Positions 1 through 8,168 of a DNA stretch of 64,000 nucleotides are shown piece by piece (position 1 is the stretch's first letter; each line of letters opens with the position of its first letter). The position numbers were made by a program, and so were the translations under genes. The DNA is from Haloarcula hispanica ATCC 33960 (GTDB taxonomy: Archaea > Halobacteriota > Halobacteria > Halobacteriales > Haloarculaceae). Below the pieces are notes generated by a model. That model searched no databases, was not told where the DNA came from, and worked only from the letters and a program-made list of their open reading frames with translations. The DNA lies in the NCBI RefSeq assembly GCF_000223905.1, contig NC_015948.1, forward strand, positions 372,001 through 436,000. Direction: 5' to 3'.

Positions 1-520
1 AGGTGAACCCGTTCTCACCGTTCGTGAGGAACGCCAGCGGCGACGCCGCCAGATAGAAGGACATCTGGCCGAACGTCAGCGTCAGGATGGCGAAGTAAAT
101 CCCGCCGCGGCGCAGCGACAGGAAACCGACGATCCACGCCATCAACACTGCAAACACCGTGCCGGCGAGCAACACTAGCAGCGGCGAGCTGCTCACGCTC
201 GCGCTGAAGATACCGGCGGCGTAGGCCGCGCCGCCGAAGAAGACGGCGTGGCCGAACGACAGCAGGCCGGTGTACCCCAGCAAGATGTCGAATCCGACGG
301 CGAAGATGCCGTAGATGAGTATTAGCGTCGCCAGCTGCGTGTAGCCGTTGAGGAAGTTGTTGAACAGGAACGGGAAGACGGCCACACCCACGACCGTGAG
401 CAGCACCGTCGATATCTCCCGGTCGCGGAAGCTGGCCCAGCGGTCACCGAGACCGCCGGTGACCTCCGCCTCGGCGTCGGCCGCCGCCGTGGCAGTCGCG
501 TCGCGCGGTTCGTCGCTCAC
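1..520 (-). CDS. livM: Branched-chain amino acid/urea-type ABC permease LivM (partial)
   Basis: Inner permease of a HAAT-family ABC importer (branched-chain amino acids, urea or short amides). The gene begins with GTG at 518-520, overlapping the LivH stop in a GTGA junction, and runs off the left edge, so only about 173 N-terminal residues are present. After a cytoplasmic Asp/Glu/Ala-rich start there are membrane segments. A LivM-like stretch follows, where a GYTGLLSFGHA motif can be read. The substrate cannot be told from this sequence; the ATPases probably lie beyond the edge. Confidence 0.88.
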   Translation of the reverse strand, partial: MSDEPRDATATAAADAEAEVTGGLGDRWASFRDREISTVLLTVVGVAVFPFLFNNFLNGYTQLATLILIYGIFAVGFDILLGYTGLLSFGHAVFFGGAAYAAGIFSASVSSSPLLVLLAGTVFAVLMAWIVGFLSLRRGGIYFAILTLTFGQMSFYLAASPLAFLTNGENGFT

Positions 521-1476
521 GAGACATCAACCTCCGAGCCCAGCAGCCCCTGTGGACGCACCAGCAGGATTATCGCCGCGAGCGCGTAGATGCCGACCTG
601 GCTCCAGGCGGCGTAGCCGGTCTGGATTAAGAGTACCTGCAGCGTCCCGAGCATCAGCCCGGCCACGACGGCCCCTTCTATCTTCCCGACGCCGCCGATG
701 ACGACGGTCAGGAACGCCGGCACCAACTGTTCAGTGCCGATGTTGGGGTTGACGTTGGCGAGCGGGCCGCCGACGACGCCGGCCACGCCGGCGAGGGCGG
801 CACCGATGCCGAAGACGACGAGGTACGGCCGGCTCAGTTTAATTCCCAGGAGGCGAACCATCTCGTCGTCGAGGGTACCGGCCTGAACGATGAGGCCGAA
901 GTCAGTGTACTCGACGAGGGCGTACACGCCCAGAACGAGGACTGCCGTAATCGCGATGACGCCGAGTCGCCAGCGCGGGAAGTTCCCGACGACAGGCAGC
1001 GCGATGGGACCGGATGCCCACGAGGGCTGTGGGAACGGCTGGCTGTTCCCGCCGAGCATCGCTCTGAGCAGTTCCTGGACGATGATTGCGAGTCCGAACG
1101 TGACGAGAATCTGGTCGGTGTCGGGGCGGTCGTAGAACGCCTGTGCAAGGAATCGCTCCATCAGGAGGCCGATAACGAACACGACAATCGGCACGATGAC
1201 CAGTGCAGCAATGAATCCCAGTCCGATGCCGTATGACTGGATGCCCCATTCTACCAGTTGGCCGTCATTCAATGGAACACTTCCAGTTATGAACAGCCCC
1301 AGATACGCACCGACGAGGTACAGTGCCCCGTGCGCGAAGTTAACGAATTTTAGCGTCCCGAGGATAATCGACAGTCCGACCGCGAGCAGGACGTAAATCG
1401 CGCCCTGTTGCAACCCATTCAATAAGATGGTGAGGATGTCCGCGAGTAGCGTCACGCCGGATCCCCCCCACCGCAC
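517..1476 (-). CDS. livH: ABC permease LivH-type
   Basis: First permease of the HAAT importer, about 319 residues with 8 or so hydrophobic segments. Typical LivH sequence is visible near the N-terminus (GLQQGAIYVLLAVGLSIILG, then VNFAHGALY) and near the C-terminus (VIGGVGKIEGAVVAGLMLG). The longest frame starts with GTG at 1474-1476. A second GTG at 1453-1455, giving MTLLADILTIL, is equally plausible because no ribosome site or clear TATA box decides. The substrate-binding gene is upstream on the same strand after about 110 bases, and livM overlaps downstream, consistent with one operon. Confidence 0.92.
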   Translation of the reverse strand: MRWGGSGVTLLADILTILLNGLQQGAIYVLLAVGLSIILGTLKFVNFAHGALYLVGAYLGLFITGSVPLNDGQLVEWGIQSYGIGLGFIAALVIVPIVVFVIGLLMERFLAQAFYDRPDTDQILVTFGLAIIVQELLRAMLGGNSQPFPQPSWASGPIALPVVGNFPRWRLGVIAITAVLVLGVYALVEYTDFGLIVQAGTLDDEMVRLLGIKLSRPYLVVFGIGAALAGVAGVVGGPLANVNPNIGTEQLVPAFLTVVIGGVGKIEGAVVAGLMLGTLQVLLIQTGYAAWSQVGIYALAAIILLVRPQGLLGSEVDVS

Positions 1477-1587
1477 TCTTCTCGTACTCTCTGCGTATTC
1501 CTAATCATGCTAGTTTTTGTGTATCAAGTAAGGCAACCTCATGCACTATAAATCATGAGGGGTACGGTCCCCTGCCCGGATTCTGCC

Positions 1588-2979
1588 CTATTCGTCGCCG
1601 TACTCGCCGAGTTCACACTCCGCGGCCGGTCCGGAATCGCACCCGTATCCGACGTCGTCTCGGGACGTGATCTCGACAATCTCGATGAAGTTCCCGTCGC
1701 CCTGCTCGCTCTCCGGCAGCCCTTGTGCGACCGGAATGTCACGCTGGGCCTGGTGGTCGCAGGCACGCATCGTCTCCTGACCCATGCCGATGTTGCTGTA
1801 CTCGTAGTCCTCCAGTTGGCGGATGACCTCCGGCGGGTAGAACGTGCCCGCTCGTTCGGCGGCGGCCGCGTACTGGAGCGTCTGGGCGTAGGCGAGCTGG
1901 GCCGGACCGGACGGGACGCGGTCGTACTCGTCCTGGAAGGCCTGCGTGAACGCGTTCGACGCCTCGTTGTCGATCTGGGAGTCCCAGGCGATCGTTCCGT
2001 AGATGCCTTCGATGGAGCCACCGGCGGCCTGTGCCATCGGGCGGTTGTACAACGGGACGACGAGCTCCATGTCCTCGTCGATACCGGCATCGACGGCCTG
2101 CGAGACGGAGTTCGCGCCGTCCAGCCCGTAGTGGTTCAGGACGAGCACGTCCGCGCCGCTGTTTGCGGCCTCCGAGAGATACGAGGAGAAGTCGCTGGTC
2201 CCGAGCGGCGTCGGCACGCTGTCGACCTCTTCCCAGCCGATCTCCGAGAGGAACTGGTTCATCGAGTCCTGTTGGGTCTGGCCCCAGGAGTAGTCGGCGT
2301 ACAGCTGGTAGAACTCGTTGTCCGAGCCGTACTCGCTTTCAAGCACCGGCGCGAGTGCCTGTCCGGTCATGTACGCGTTGAACATCTCCCGGAACCCGTA
2401 CCGGGCGCAGTCTTTGCCGGTCGTGTCGTTCGAGTGCGTCAGACAGGCCATGAACATGACGTTCTGCGACTGACAGAGGCCCTGCACGGCGATGGCCACT
2501 GCGCTGGAAGAGCCGCCCGAGATCATCACCACGTCGTCCCGGTTTATCATCCGCGAGGCGGCCTGTCGAGCGGTATCGGCGTCGGTCGCCGTGTCGCCGT
2601 TCACCGAATCGACCGTGTACCCGAGGACGCCGTCGCCGCTGAGGTCCTCGAAGCTGTCCACCCAGCCACCCCCGTTGTTGAGGTGCTTCTGGGCGAGTTC
2701 GTACGCCCGTAGTTCGTCCTGGCCCTCTGAGGAGTAGGGCCCGGACTGTGGAACGTTGAACCCGAACGTGACCGTGTCGCCCTCGACCGGGAAGTTCCCG
2801 AGCGACGGGTAGTCGTCGCCACCGTCGCCGCCACCGTCGCCACCATCGCCGCCATCGCCGCCACCATCGCCACCGTCGCCACCGGAACAACCGGCCAGTC
2901 CCGTCAGCCCCGCCACACCTGCAACGCCCGTACTCTTCAGCAACTGTCGTCGGTTGACCGTACTGCCATTAGTTGGCAT
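1588..2979 (-). CDS. HAAT-type ABC substrate-binding lipoprotein (LivJ/UrtA class)
   Basis: Extracellular solute receptor for the LivHM-like permeases downstream. The 463-residue protein begins with a twin-arginine signal (Arg10-Arg11, NRRQLLK) and a lipobox ending at Cys31, so it is a Tat-exported lipoprotein. A Gly/Asp linker (about residues 32-55) tethers the periplasmic-binding-protein type 1 fold. That fold shows GFNVPQSGPYSSEG near the start and SGADVLVLNHYG later. The ATG is at 2977-2979. The family binds branched-chain amino acids, urea or amides, and I cannot assign the ligand. The linker comes from a simple GCC/ACC/GTC repeat tract near 2818-2885, likely to vary in length. Confidence 0.88.
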   Translation of the reverse strand: MPTNGSTVNRRQLLKSTGVAGVAGLTGLAGCSGGDGGDGGGDGGDGGDGGGDGGDDYPSLGNFPVEGDTVTFGFNVPQSGPYSSEGQDELRAYELAQKHLNNGGGWVDSFEDLSGDGVLGYTVDSVNGDTATDADTARQAASRMINRDDVVMISGGSSSAVAIAVQGLCQSQNVMFMACLTHSNDTTGKDCARYGFREMFNAYMTGQALAPVLESEYGSDNEFYQLYADYSWGQTQQDSMNQFLSEIGWEEVDSVPTPLGTSDFSSYLSEAANSGADVLVLNHYGLDGANSVSQAVDAGIDEDMELVVPLYNRPMAQAAGGSIEGIYGTIAWDSQIDNEASNAFTQAFQDEYDRVPSGPAQLAYAQTLQYAAAAERAGTFYPPEVIRQLEDYEYSNIGMGQETMRACDHQAQRDIPVAQGLPESEQGDGNFIEIVEITSRDDVGYGCDSGPAAECELGEYGDE

Positions 2980-3110
2980 GTTCCATACGGTGGTTCAATC
3001 TATCATAATAGTTTCGGTAGGTTAACCAACGGTTTCACATCCATGCACTGACAGATATCGGCTAAATGGCGATCCGTAGACTTATTCCGATCTGGTTGGT
3101 TTGCTAGAGC

Positions 3111-3959
3111 ATGGCGAGGAATCTGCGTCGGCAGTTACTCGTCTTCATCGTCGTCGTTACCGCGGGCTGTGGGGGGTTCGGGTTCAGCGGCGGCGACGAC
3201 TCGGCGACGCCGGTGACGCCCGCCCCGGTGCCGACCGACTCCGCGACCACGTATCCGGCCGGCGTCGGGGCGACGGGCGTCACCAGCCCATCTCTGCTCG
3301 GTTCCGCACACGGTGACCGTCTCAACGGAACCGGGTACACGCTGACGATGAACCGGACCGTCAGATATGCAAACGGGTCGTTGCGGTCCCACCTCCGAGT
3401 CCAGGTCGTGCTGGACGCGAACCGGACACACCTCGCCAACGTCACTGTCCGCGGCCCTGCCGCCCCGGTGCTCCTCGGTCGGCCGCCGGCGACCGCGTCG
3501 TTCTGGTCCGACGGCGATACGTATCTCCGCCGACTCGTGCGCGACAACCAGACGATCTACAACGAGTACGACCCGCCGGACAGCTACGCCGGAACGTGGC
3601 GGTACTGGGTTCACGCCGCCGCGTTGAACGGCCGTCCGGCCGCCGACGTCACTCGGACCGTTGCCCCGTTCCACACCCGGACCTTGCAGCCCCAGCAGTC
3701 AGACGGGACCACCTACGTCATCAGAGGGGACCGGCTACGGGAGAACACCTCGTCGACAGCGTGGGCGTCCCGGGAGAACGCGACGCTCGTCGCCCACGTC
3801 ACGCAGTCGGGCCTTGTCCGGCACTACCGGACCGAGTATACGACGCTCACGGACGGCGACGAACCAGTCACTGTAACCAGAACTGTCAGGTTTACCGCGG
3901 TCGGCAACACGACGGTCGGACCGCCGCCGTGGCGTGACAGGGCGCAGTCGACCGGTTGA
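3111..3959 (+). CDS. Hypothetical secreted lipoprotein
   Basis: 282-residue protein of unknown function. A short hydrophobic signal peptide ends in a lipobox with Cys20 (VVTAGC), followed by a Thr/Pro-rich spacer. The rest is a soluble beta-rich domain with many NxT/NxS sites, as in haloarchaeal cell-surface lipoproteins. The N-terminus lacks a clear twin-arginine motif followed by phenylalanine, so Sec export is possible. It is divergent from the ABC receptor gene, with a shared 130-base promoter region. Confidence 0.75.
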   Translation: MARNLRRQLLVFIVVVTAGCGGFGFSGGDDSATPVTPAPVPTDSATTYPAGVGATGVTSPSLLGSAHGDRLNGTGYTLTMNRTVRYANGSLRSHLRVQVVLDANRTHLANVTVRGPAAPVLLGRPPATASFWSDGDTYLRRLVRDNQTIYNEYDPPDSYAGTWRYWVHAAALNGRPAADVTRTVAPFHTRTLQPQQSDGTTYVIRGDRLRENTSSTAWASRENATLVAHVTQSGLVRHYRTEYTTLTDGDEPVTVTRTVRFTAVGNTTVGPPPWRDRAQSTG

Positions 3960-4014
3960 GGGCGCGCCAGCGCTATCAGGGGGCTTTTTTTCGCTCGCCG
4001 CCCTTCGCCCTGCA

Positions 4015-4593
4015 ATGACTGTCCGCGAGGTGGCACTCGAAGCCTACCGGGAATCGCTCCCGGTGCTGGCACTCAGTGCGGTCGGTGGCCTCTTCGCGGG
4101 CGTCGTCCTCGGCGGTATGGACGCGGAGCTACAGGACGTCGCCGGGCTGCTCGTGCTCGTGCCGGCGCTGCTCGCCACTCGGGGGAACGTCTACGGCTCG
4201 CTCGGCGCACGCCTGGGGTCGGCACTCCATCAGGGGCTTATCGACCCTCGGTTTTCCTTCGACGACGACCGCATCAACGCCGCCGTCGCGGCGGCACTGG
4301 CAAACGGCGTGCTCATCAGCGGCGTCGCTGCGGTGATGGCTGTCGCCCTGCTCGCGCTGGTCGGTCGACCGTCGGCCCCGCTCACGACCCTCGTCGCCAT
4401 CGCGCTCATCGCGGGCTTCGTCTCCGGACTGCTGTTGACCATCGCCGTCGTCTCGGTCGTGTTCGTCGGTTACCGCCACGGACTCAATCCCGACACGCTG
4501 GCCGGCCCGGTCGTGACGACGACGGGCGATGTGGTCGGTATCGCGACGCTGCTGGGCGCGACCCGCCTCGTCCTCGCACTGGGGGGTGGCTGA
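4015..4593 (+). CDS. MgtE-like divalent cation transporter, first half
   Basis: Membrane protein of 192 residues corresponding to the MgtE/SLC41 transmembrane domain, which conducts Mg2+ or related cations. Family sequence seen: LLVLVPALLATRGNVYGSLGARLGSALHQG, with the conserved acidic and Asn-Gly segment, then four to five further hydrophobic segments. I chose the ATG at 4015, 9 bases into which the MTVREVALEAYRESLPV helix begins; the frame is open upstream but that part looks non-coding. It lacks the N-terminal and CBS domains of bacterial MgtE. The next gene is a second half-size copy joined at TGAGTG. Confidence 0.85.
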   Translation: MTVREVALEAYRESLPVLALSAVGGLFAGVVLGGMDAELQDVAGLLVLVPALLATRGNVYGSLGARLGSALHQGLIDPRFSFDDDRINAAVAAALANGVLISGVAAVMAVALLALVGRPSAPLTTLVAIALIAGFVSGLLLTIAVVSVVFVGYRHGLNPDTLAGPVVTTTGDVVGIATLLGATRLVLALGGG

Positions 4594-5160
4594 GTGGCGG
4601 AGTTCGCGTCCCAGTGGTCGGTTTCAGGTATCGTCCGGACGATGTTCCCCATCCTTGTCGTGCTCACTGCTATCGAACTCGGGAGCGGCCTCGTGCTCGA
4701 TACCTTCGAGGGAACGCTGCTGCAGTACCCGTCGTTGCTCGTGCTCGTCCCGGTGACCATCGGGATGGCGGGCAACCTCGGCAGCATCCTCGCGGCGCGG
4801 TTTTCGACGGCGTTTCACCTCGGCCTCCTGTCGTTCGCGGCGACTGACGACCGGCTCGCCGGCAACGCAATCGCCACCGTTGCCCTCGCGGTGACGCTGT
4901 TCCCGCTCGTCGGTGCCGGTGCGTGGCTCCTCCAGGCCGTCATCGGCGGCACTGCGCTCCCGCTCCGGACGGTCGTTTTGGTCGCGCTCGTCAGCGGGAG
5001 TCTGCTGGCGGTGCTTGCTATCGTCGTGACGACGGTGACGACCTACGCCGCCTACCGGTTCGAACTGGACCCCGACGACGTGGTCATCCCCGTCGTCACG
5101 AACGTCTGTGACGTGCTGGGCGTGGTGGTGCTGTTCGGTGCTGTCCGCGTGCTCGTGTGA
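4594..5160 (+). CDS. MgtE-like divalent cation transporter, second half
   Basis: 188-residue membrane protein, paralogous to the preceding gene (LLVLVPVTIGMAGNLGSILAARFSTAFHLG aligns with the same segment there). It starts with GTG at 4594 directly after the stop of the first half (TGAGTG), so translation is probably coupled. In archaea the SLC41-type channel is often made of two such halves, so these two proteins probably assemble as a heterodimer. No CBS regulatory domain is present in either. Confidence 0.85.
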   Translation: MAEFASQWSVSGIVRTMFPILVVLTAIELGSGLVLDTFEGTLLQYPSLLVLVPVTIGMAGNLGSILAARFSTAFHLGLLSFAATDDRLAGNAIATVALAVTLFPLVGAGAWLLQAVIGGTALPLRTVVLVALVSGSLLAVLAIVVTTVTTYAAYRFELDPDDVVIPVVTNVCDVLGVVVLFGAVRVLV

Positions 5161-5261
5161 TTTGGTGAAGTGGCTGTGCTAAGCCACAGACGCGATTGCT
5201 CGCTCGACGCGATTCTGTCGCTACCGATGGGCATTTGCCGGCCAGACTCCTACTTTCGGGC

Positions 5262-6308
5262 GTGCAGTCGCTCGTCGCCGCGGTACTTGGCCATCCGGTC
5301 GTCGGTGTCCTCGGAGAGGTCGCTATCAGGGTCCTCCGCATCACGCTCTTCCTCTCCTTTGGCGTGTTCCTCGCGGAACTGGCGGTCGCGTTCGGCTTGG
5401 TCGAGAAAATCGCCGTCGTCTCGCGCTATCTCACGTCGCCGGCGAACCTCCCGGACGAGGTCGGCACCGCTATCCTGACGACGACGGCGTCGACGACCGC
5501 CGGCTACGGGATGCTCGCCGACTTCCGCGAGTCGGGCGTGCTGTCCGACCGTGCGACGATAATCGCCGTCACCATCAACACGTTCTTCGGCTTCGCCCAG
5601 CACATCATCACGTTCTACGCCCCGATACTCATCCCGATTCTTGGCTTTCGGGTCGGGGTGCTGTACGTCGCCACGCGGGGGCTCATCGCGCTGGCGATTA
5701 CGCTGACCGGCATCGCCGCCGGCGCGGTCCTGCTGGACGCGTCCAACGTCGGCCGGTCGGCCGCCGGTGCCGGCCCAGCCCCCGACGGCGGGACGGCCGA
5801 CGACGCGGGCGACGTGTTCGACGAGCGTCCGGAGAGCCGCCGGGCGGCCGTCAGGACGGCGTTCGACGCGACAGCCGAGAAGGTCCGCGATATCCTGCCG
5901 CGGCTGGCGGCCATCTACGCTGTCGTCTCACTGCTCGTCGCCTACGGCGACGAACTACTGGTGCTGGCTGGCAGCGACGGGGCCTCCGTCACCGCCGCTG
6001 CCGACGGGTTCGCTGGGCTGCTCGGCTTGCCCGGCGCGGCCATCCCAGTCATCGCCGCCTACGCCCTCGATACGACCTCGGGGGCGACGGTCATCGCGCC
6101 GCTCATCCGGAACGGAACCTTCACTGCCCGGACCGCCGTGGCGACGATGCTCGTCGGCGGCATCATCTCCTTTGCCGTCTCGACGTTCAAGCGCTCGATT
6201 CCCTTCCAGTTCGGCATCTGGGGCCGGGAGTTCGGCTCGAAAGTCATCGTCGTCAACACGGGGCTGAAAATCGTCTGGATCGCGCTGGCGCTGGCCGTCC
6301 TGCTGTAG
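5262..6308 (+). CDS. Nucleoside-recognition (Gate) domain membrane protein
   Basis: Polytopic membrane protein with two Gate-type segments, related to nucleoside-recognition/spore maturation (SpmA/B) proteins. Early sequence shows the conserved block with DEVGTAILTTTASTTAGYGML, and a second block with ATLVGGIISFAVSTFKRS-like sequence. A charged cytoplasmic loop lies between (about residues 165-205). Length is 348 residues from GTG at 5262. The frame is also open to a TTG at 5196, but those 22 residues look unlike a membrane protein start. Transport of nucleosides or ions is a family-level guess. It follows the MgtE pair by 100 bases. Confidence 0.78.
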   Translation: MQSLVAAVLGHPVVGVLGEVAIRVLRITLFLSFGVFLAELAVAFGLVEKIAVVSRYLTSPANLPDEVGTAILTTTASTTAGYGMLADFRESGVLSDRATIIAVTINTFFGFAQHIITFYAPILIPILGFRVGVLYVATRGLIALAITLTGIAAGAVLLDASNVGRSAAGAGPAPDGGTADDAGDVFDERPESRRAAVRTAFDATAEKVRDILPRLAAIYAVVSLLVAYGDELLVLAGSDGASVTAAADGFAGLLGLPGAAIPVIAAYALDTTSGATVIAPLIRNGTFTARTAVATMLVGGIISFAVSTFKRSIPFQFGIWGREFGSKVIVVNTGLKIVWIALALAVLL

Positions 6309-6329
6309 TGAGAAACCGGTGGTCCGCCG

Positions 6330-7064
6330 TCAGTCGAACGTGTAGGCCATCATCACCTCGTCGACCTGCTCGCCGTCGATGCTGTAGTGGTTCCGGCGGA
6401 TACCCTCGGTGTTCCAGCCGTGGTCTTCGAGGAACACCATCGCGTTCTCCGTGATCGCCGGCACGCTGTTGTACAGCTTCCGGTAGCCGTTGGCCTTCGC
6501 CCAGTCCAGCCCGCGTTGCATGAGCTGGCTGCCGATGCCCTGGCCACGCTGCTCTTCCCTGACGCCGACGGTGAGCTGGGCCGTCTCGCGGAGCTTGTCC
6601 AGTTGCGGGATATCGAGGTGACACCAGCCGACGACCTCCCCGTCGACTGTGGCGACGAAGAACACCCGCGATTCGACCGTGTTGTGTCGCGTGACGGCGT
6701 CCTCGTACAGCAACTGCTCGGCGACGCTCTCGGCGACGACGTACGTGCCGTCGCTGGAGACGTTCCGAATGGTCTGGACGAGCCCCTCGAAGTCGTCGTT
6801 GTGGGCCGGCCGAATCGTGTACGTCAGCCCGTCTGTGGTGTGTTGCTCGACCGAGCCGACATCGAGCGCCAGCGTCAGGGTCCCGCCGTCGTCCTCGATG
6901 TACCCCTTCGACAGGAGGTGTGTCAGTGCCTCCTCGAACGCCTCCGGCGAGAGGTCAACCATCTCACGGACTCTGTGCCGTGCCGCCGTCCCGTGTCGCT
7001 CGACGTGCTGATACACCTCCATCGCCGCGCTGGTCTCGAAAGTCGGCCGTTCGACAGCGTCCAT
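6330..7064 (-). CDS. Winged-helix/GNAT acetyltransferase fusion
   Basis: Probable DNA-binding acetyltransferase of 244 residues. The first 75 residues form a winged-helix-like unit (EVYQHVERHG, then VREMVDLSPEAFEEALTHLLSKGYI). The remainder is a GNAT N-acetyltransferase with the acetyl-CoA loop EQRGQGIGSQL and VFLEDHGW. The ATG at 7062-7064 is preferred over an open extension to 7115, because a palindrome and AT-rich TATA-like sequence lie 27-38 bases upstream (7091-7102), fitting a leaderless transcript. Substrate unknown. The palindrome suggests autoregulation, which is inference. Confidence 0.85.
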   Translation of the reverse strand: MDAVERPTFETSAAMEVYQHVERHGTAARHRVREMVDLSPEAFEEALTHLLSKGYIEDDGGTLTLALDVGSVEQHTTDGLTYTIRPAHNDDFEGLVQTIRNVSSDGTYVVAESVAEQLLYEDAVTRHNTVESRVFFVATVDGEVVGWCHLDIPQLDKLRETAQLTVGVREEQRGQGIGSQLMQRGLDWAKANGYRKLYNSVPAITENAMVFLEDHGWNTEGIRRNHYSIDGEQVDEVMMAYTFD

Positions 7065-7090
7065 AACAGACACATCTACTAGCAGATTAT

Positions 7091-7102
7091 TAACAATTGT
7101 TA
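7091..7102. promoter_or_regulatory. Perfect 12-bp palindrome at the promoter of the HTH-GNAT gene
   Basis: The sequence TAACAATTGTTA is its own reverse complement and lies 27-38 bases before the ATG at 7062-7064, exactly where the TATA box of a leaderless haloarchaeal gene sits. A regulator bound here would block TBP. The adjacent gene encodes a winged-helix domain that could be that regulator. Confidence 0.45.
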
Positions 7103-7187
7103 TTTGGTAACACAAAACATGAAACGCGGTGGGAGTTCTGTCCGAGCAGCCCCGTTCGAACGTGACAGGATGCGCCCGATTGTCGGC

Positions 7188-8081
7188 TCAGGCTGTGTCC
7201 GGAATCGGGTCGGAGATGACGACGGCGTCGCCCTCGATGACGCAGTTCCCCTCTGAATCGTCAACGGCCGTGGCCAGGCGGAACCGGTTGTCCTTGATGC
7301 GCTCGACGACTTCGCAGTGGGCCGTGACTTCCTCGTCGATGTCGACGGGCCCCTGATAGCTCAGTTCCTGGGAGAGGTAGATTGTCAGCCCGGGGAGTCG
7401 TGCCAGGGCTGCACTGATAATTCCGGAAACGAGCGTTCCGTGGGCGATCCGGCGGCCGAAGCGCGTCCCCTCGGCGAACGCCGCGTCGAGGTGGAGTCTG
7501 TTCGTGTCGCCGCTCGCCTCGGCGAAGGCCTCCACATCGGCCTTGGATATCGTCTTGCTGAACTGGACGTGGTCACCCACGTCGATACCGTCGGCGGTCC
7601 CGTAGCTCTCGAACGTCCAGTCCTCGTTCTCGTACAGCGTGTCCGGCCGGGTGAACCGCTTTCGCTGGGTCTGGTCGTCGAACGCTCCCCTTGCCCGCGA
7701 GAGGTGCGGGATATAGTCCGAGAGGTCGGTCGTCGTGACGATGCCGACGAGAGACCCGTCCTCGACGACGGGCAGTTTCTTGATGTTGTTCGTCCGCAGC
7801 CGATCCACGGCCGTTTCGATGTCCGCGTCGGGCGTGACCGTCAACAGCGTCTCGGTCATTACGTCGCTGACCGACAGCGCTCTGGTATCTCCCTCGGCTG
7901 CGGTGACGGCGACGATGTCGCTCTCCGTGATGATGCCGACACAGCCGCCATCGTCCTCGACGACGAGTGAACCGATATCCTCGTCGCGGAGGCGTTGAGC
8001 CGCCTCGATGACCGGAGCGTCGGGGCTGATCGTTTTGACCGGCGTCCGCATGATATCTCTGACTGGTAGCGGGACGAGCAT
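7188..8081 (-). CDS. CBS-domain/MaoC-like hydratase fusion
   Basis: 297-residue fusion. Residues about 1-125 are two CBS domains (VRDIMRTPVKTISPDAPVIEA; VSDVMTETLLTVTPDADIETA), which usually bind adenine nucleotides or related ligands. Residues about 160-290 are a MaoC hot-dog domain of (R)-enoyl-CoA hydratase type, with the hydratase motif FAEASGDTNRLHLDAAFAEGTRFGRRIAHG holding the catalytic Asp and His. The likely reaction is hydration of enoyl-CoA, possibly feeding polyhydroxyalkanoate synthesis or fatty acid oxidation. The CBS pair suggests control by energy charge. ATG at 8079-8081. Confidence 0.88.
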   Translation of the reverse strand: MLVPLPVRDIMRTPVKTISPDAPVIEAAQRLRDEDIGSLVVEDDGGCVGIITESDIVAVTAAEGDTRALSVSDVMTETLLTVTPDADIETAVDRLRTNNIKKLPVVEDGSLVGIVTTTDLSDYIPHLSRARGAFDDQTQRKRFTRPDTLYENEDWTFESYGTADGIDVGDHVQFSKTISKADVEAFAEASGDTNRLHLDAAFAEGTRFGRRIAHGTLVSGIISAALARLPGLTIYLSQELSYQGPVDIDEEVTAHCEVVERIKDNRFRLATAVDDSEGNCVIEGDAVVISDPIPDTA

Positions 8082-8168
8082 CCTACCGGAACCCAGACAT
8101 GGCAGACGTATAACAGTCCGCCCGACGACACCGGCACCCTTGTGTCGCCGGCCACCGACATCTCGACA

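Noticed and set aside
5196..5261. TTG-initiated extension of the gate-domain protein
   Set aside because: TTG starts are rare in haloarchaea, and the added residues are not membrane-like. The GTG at 5262 gives a normal start.
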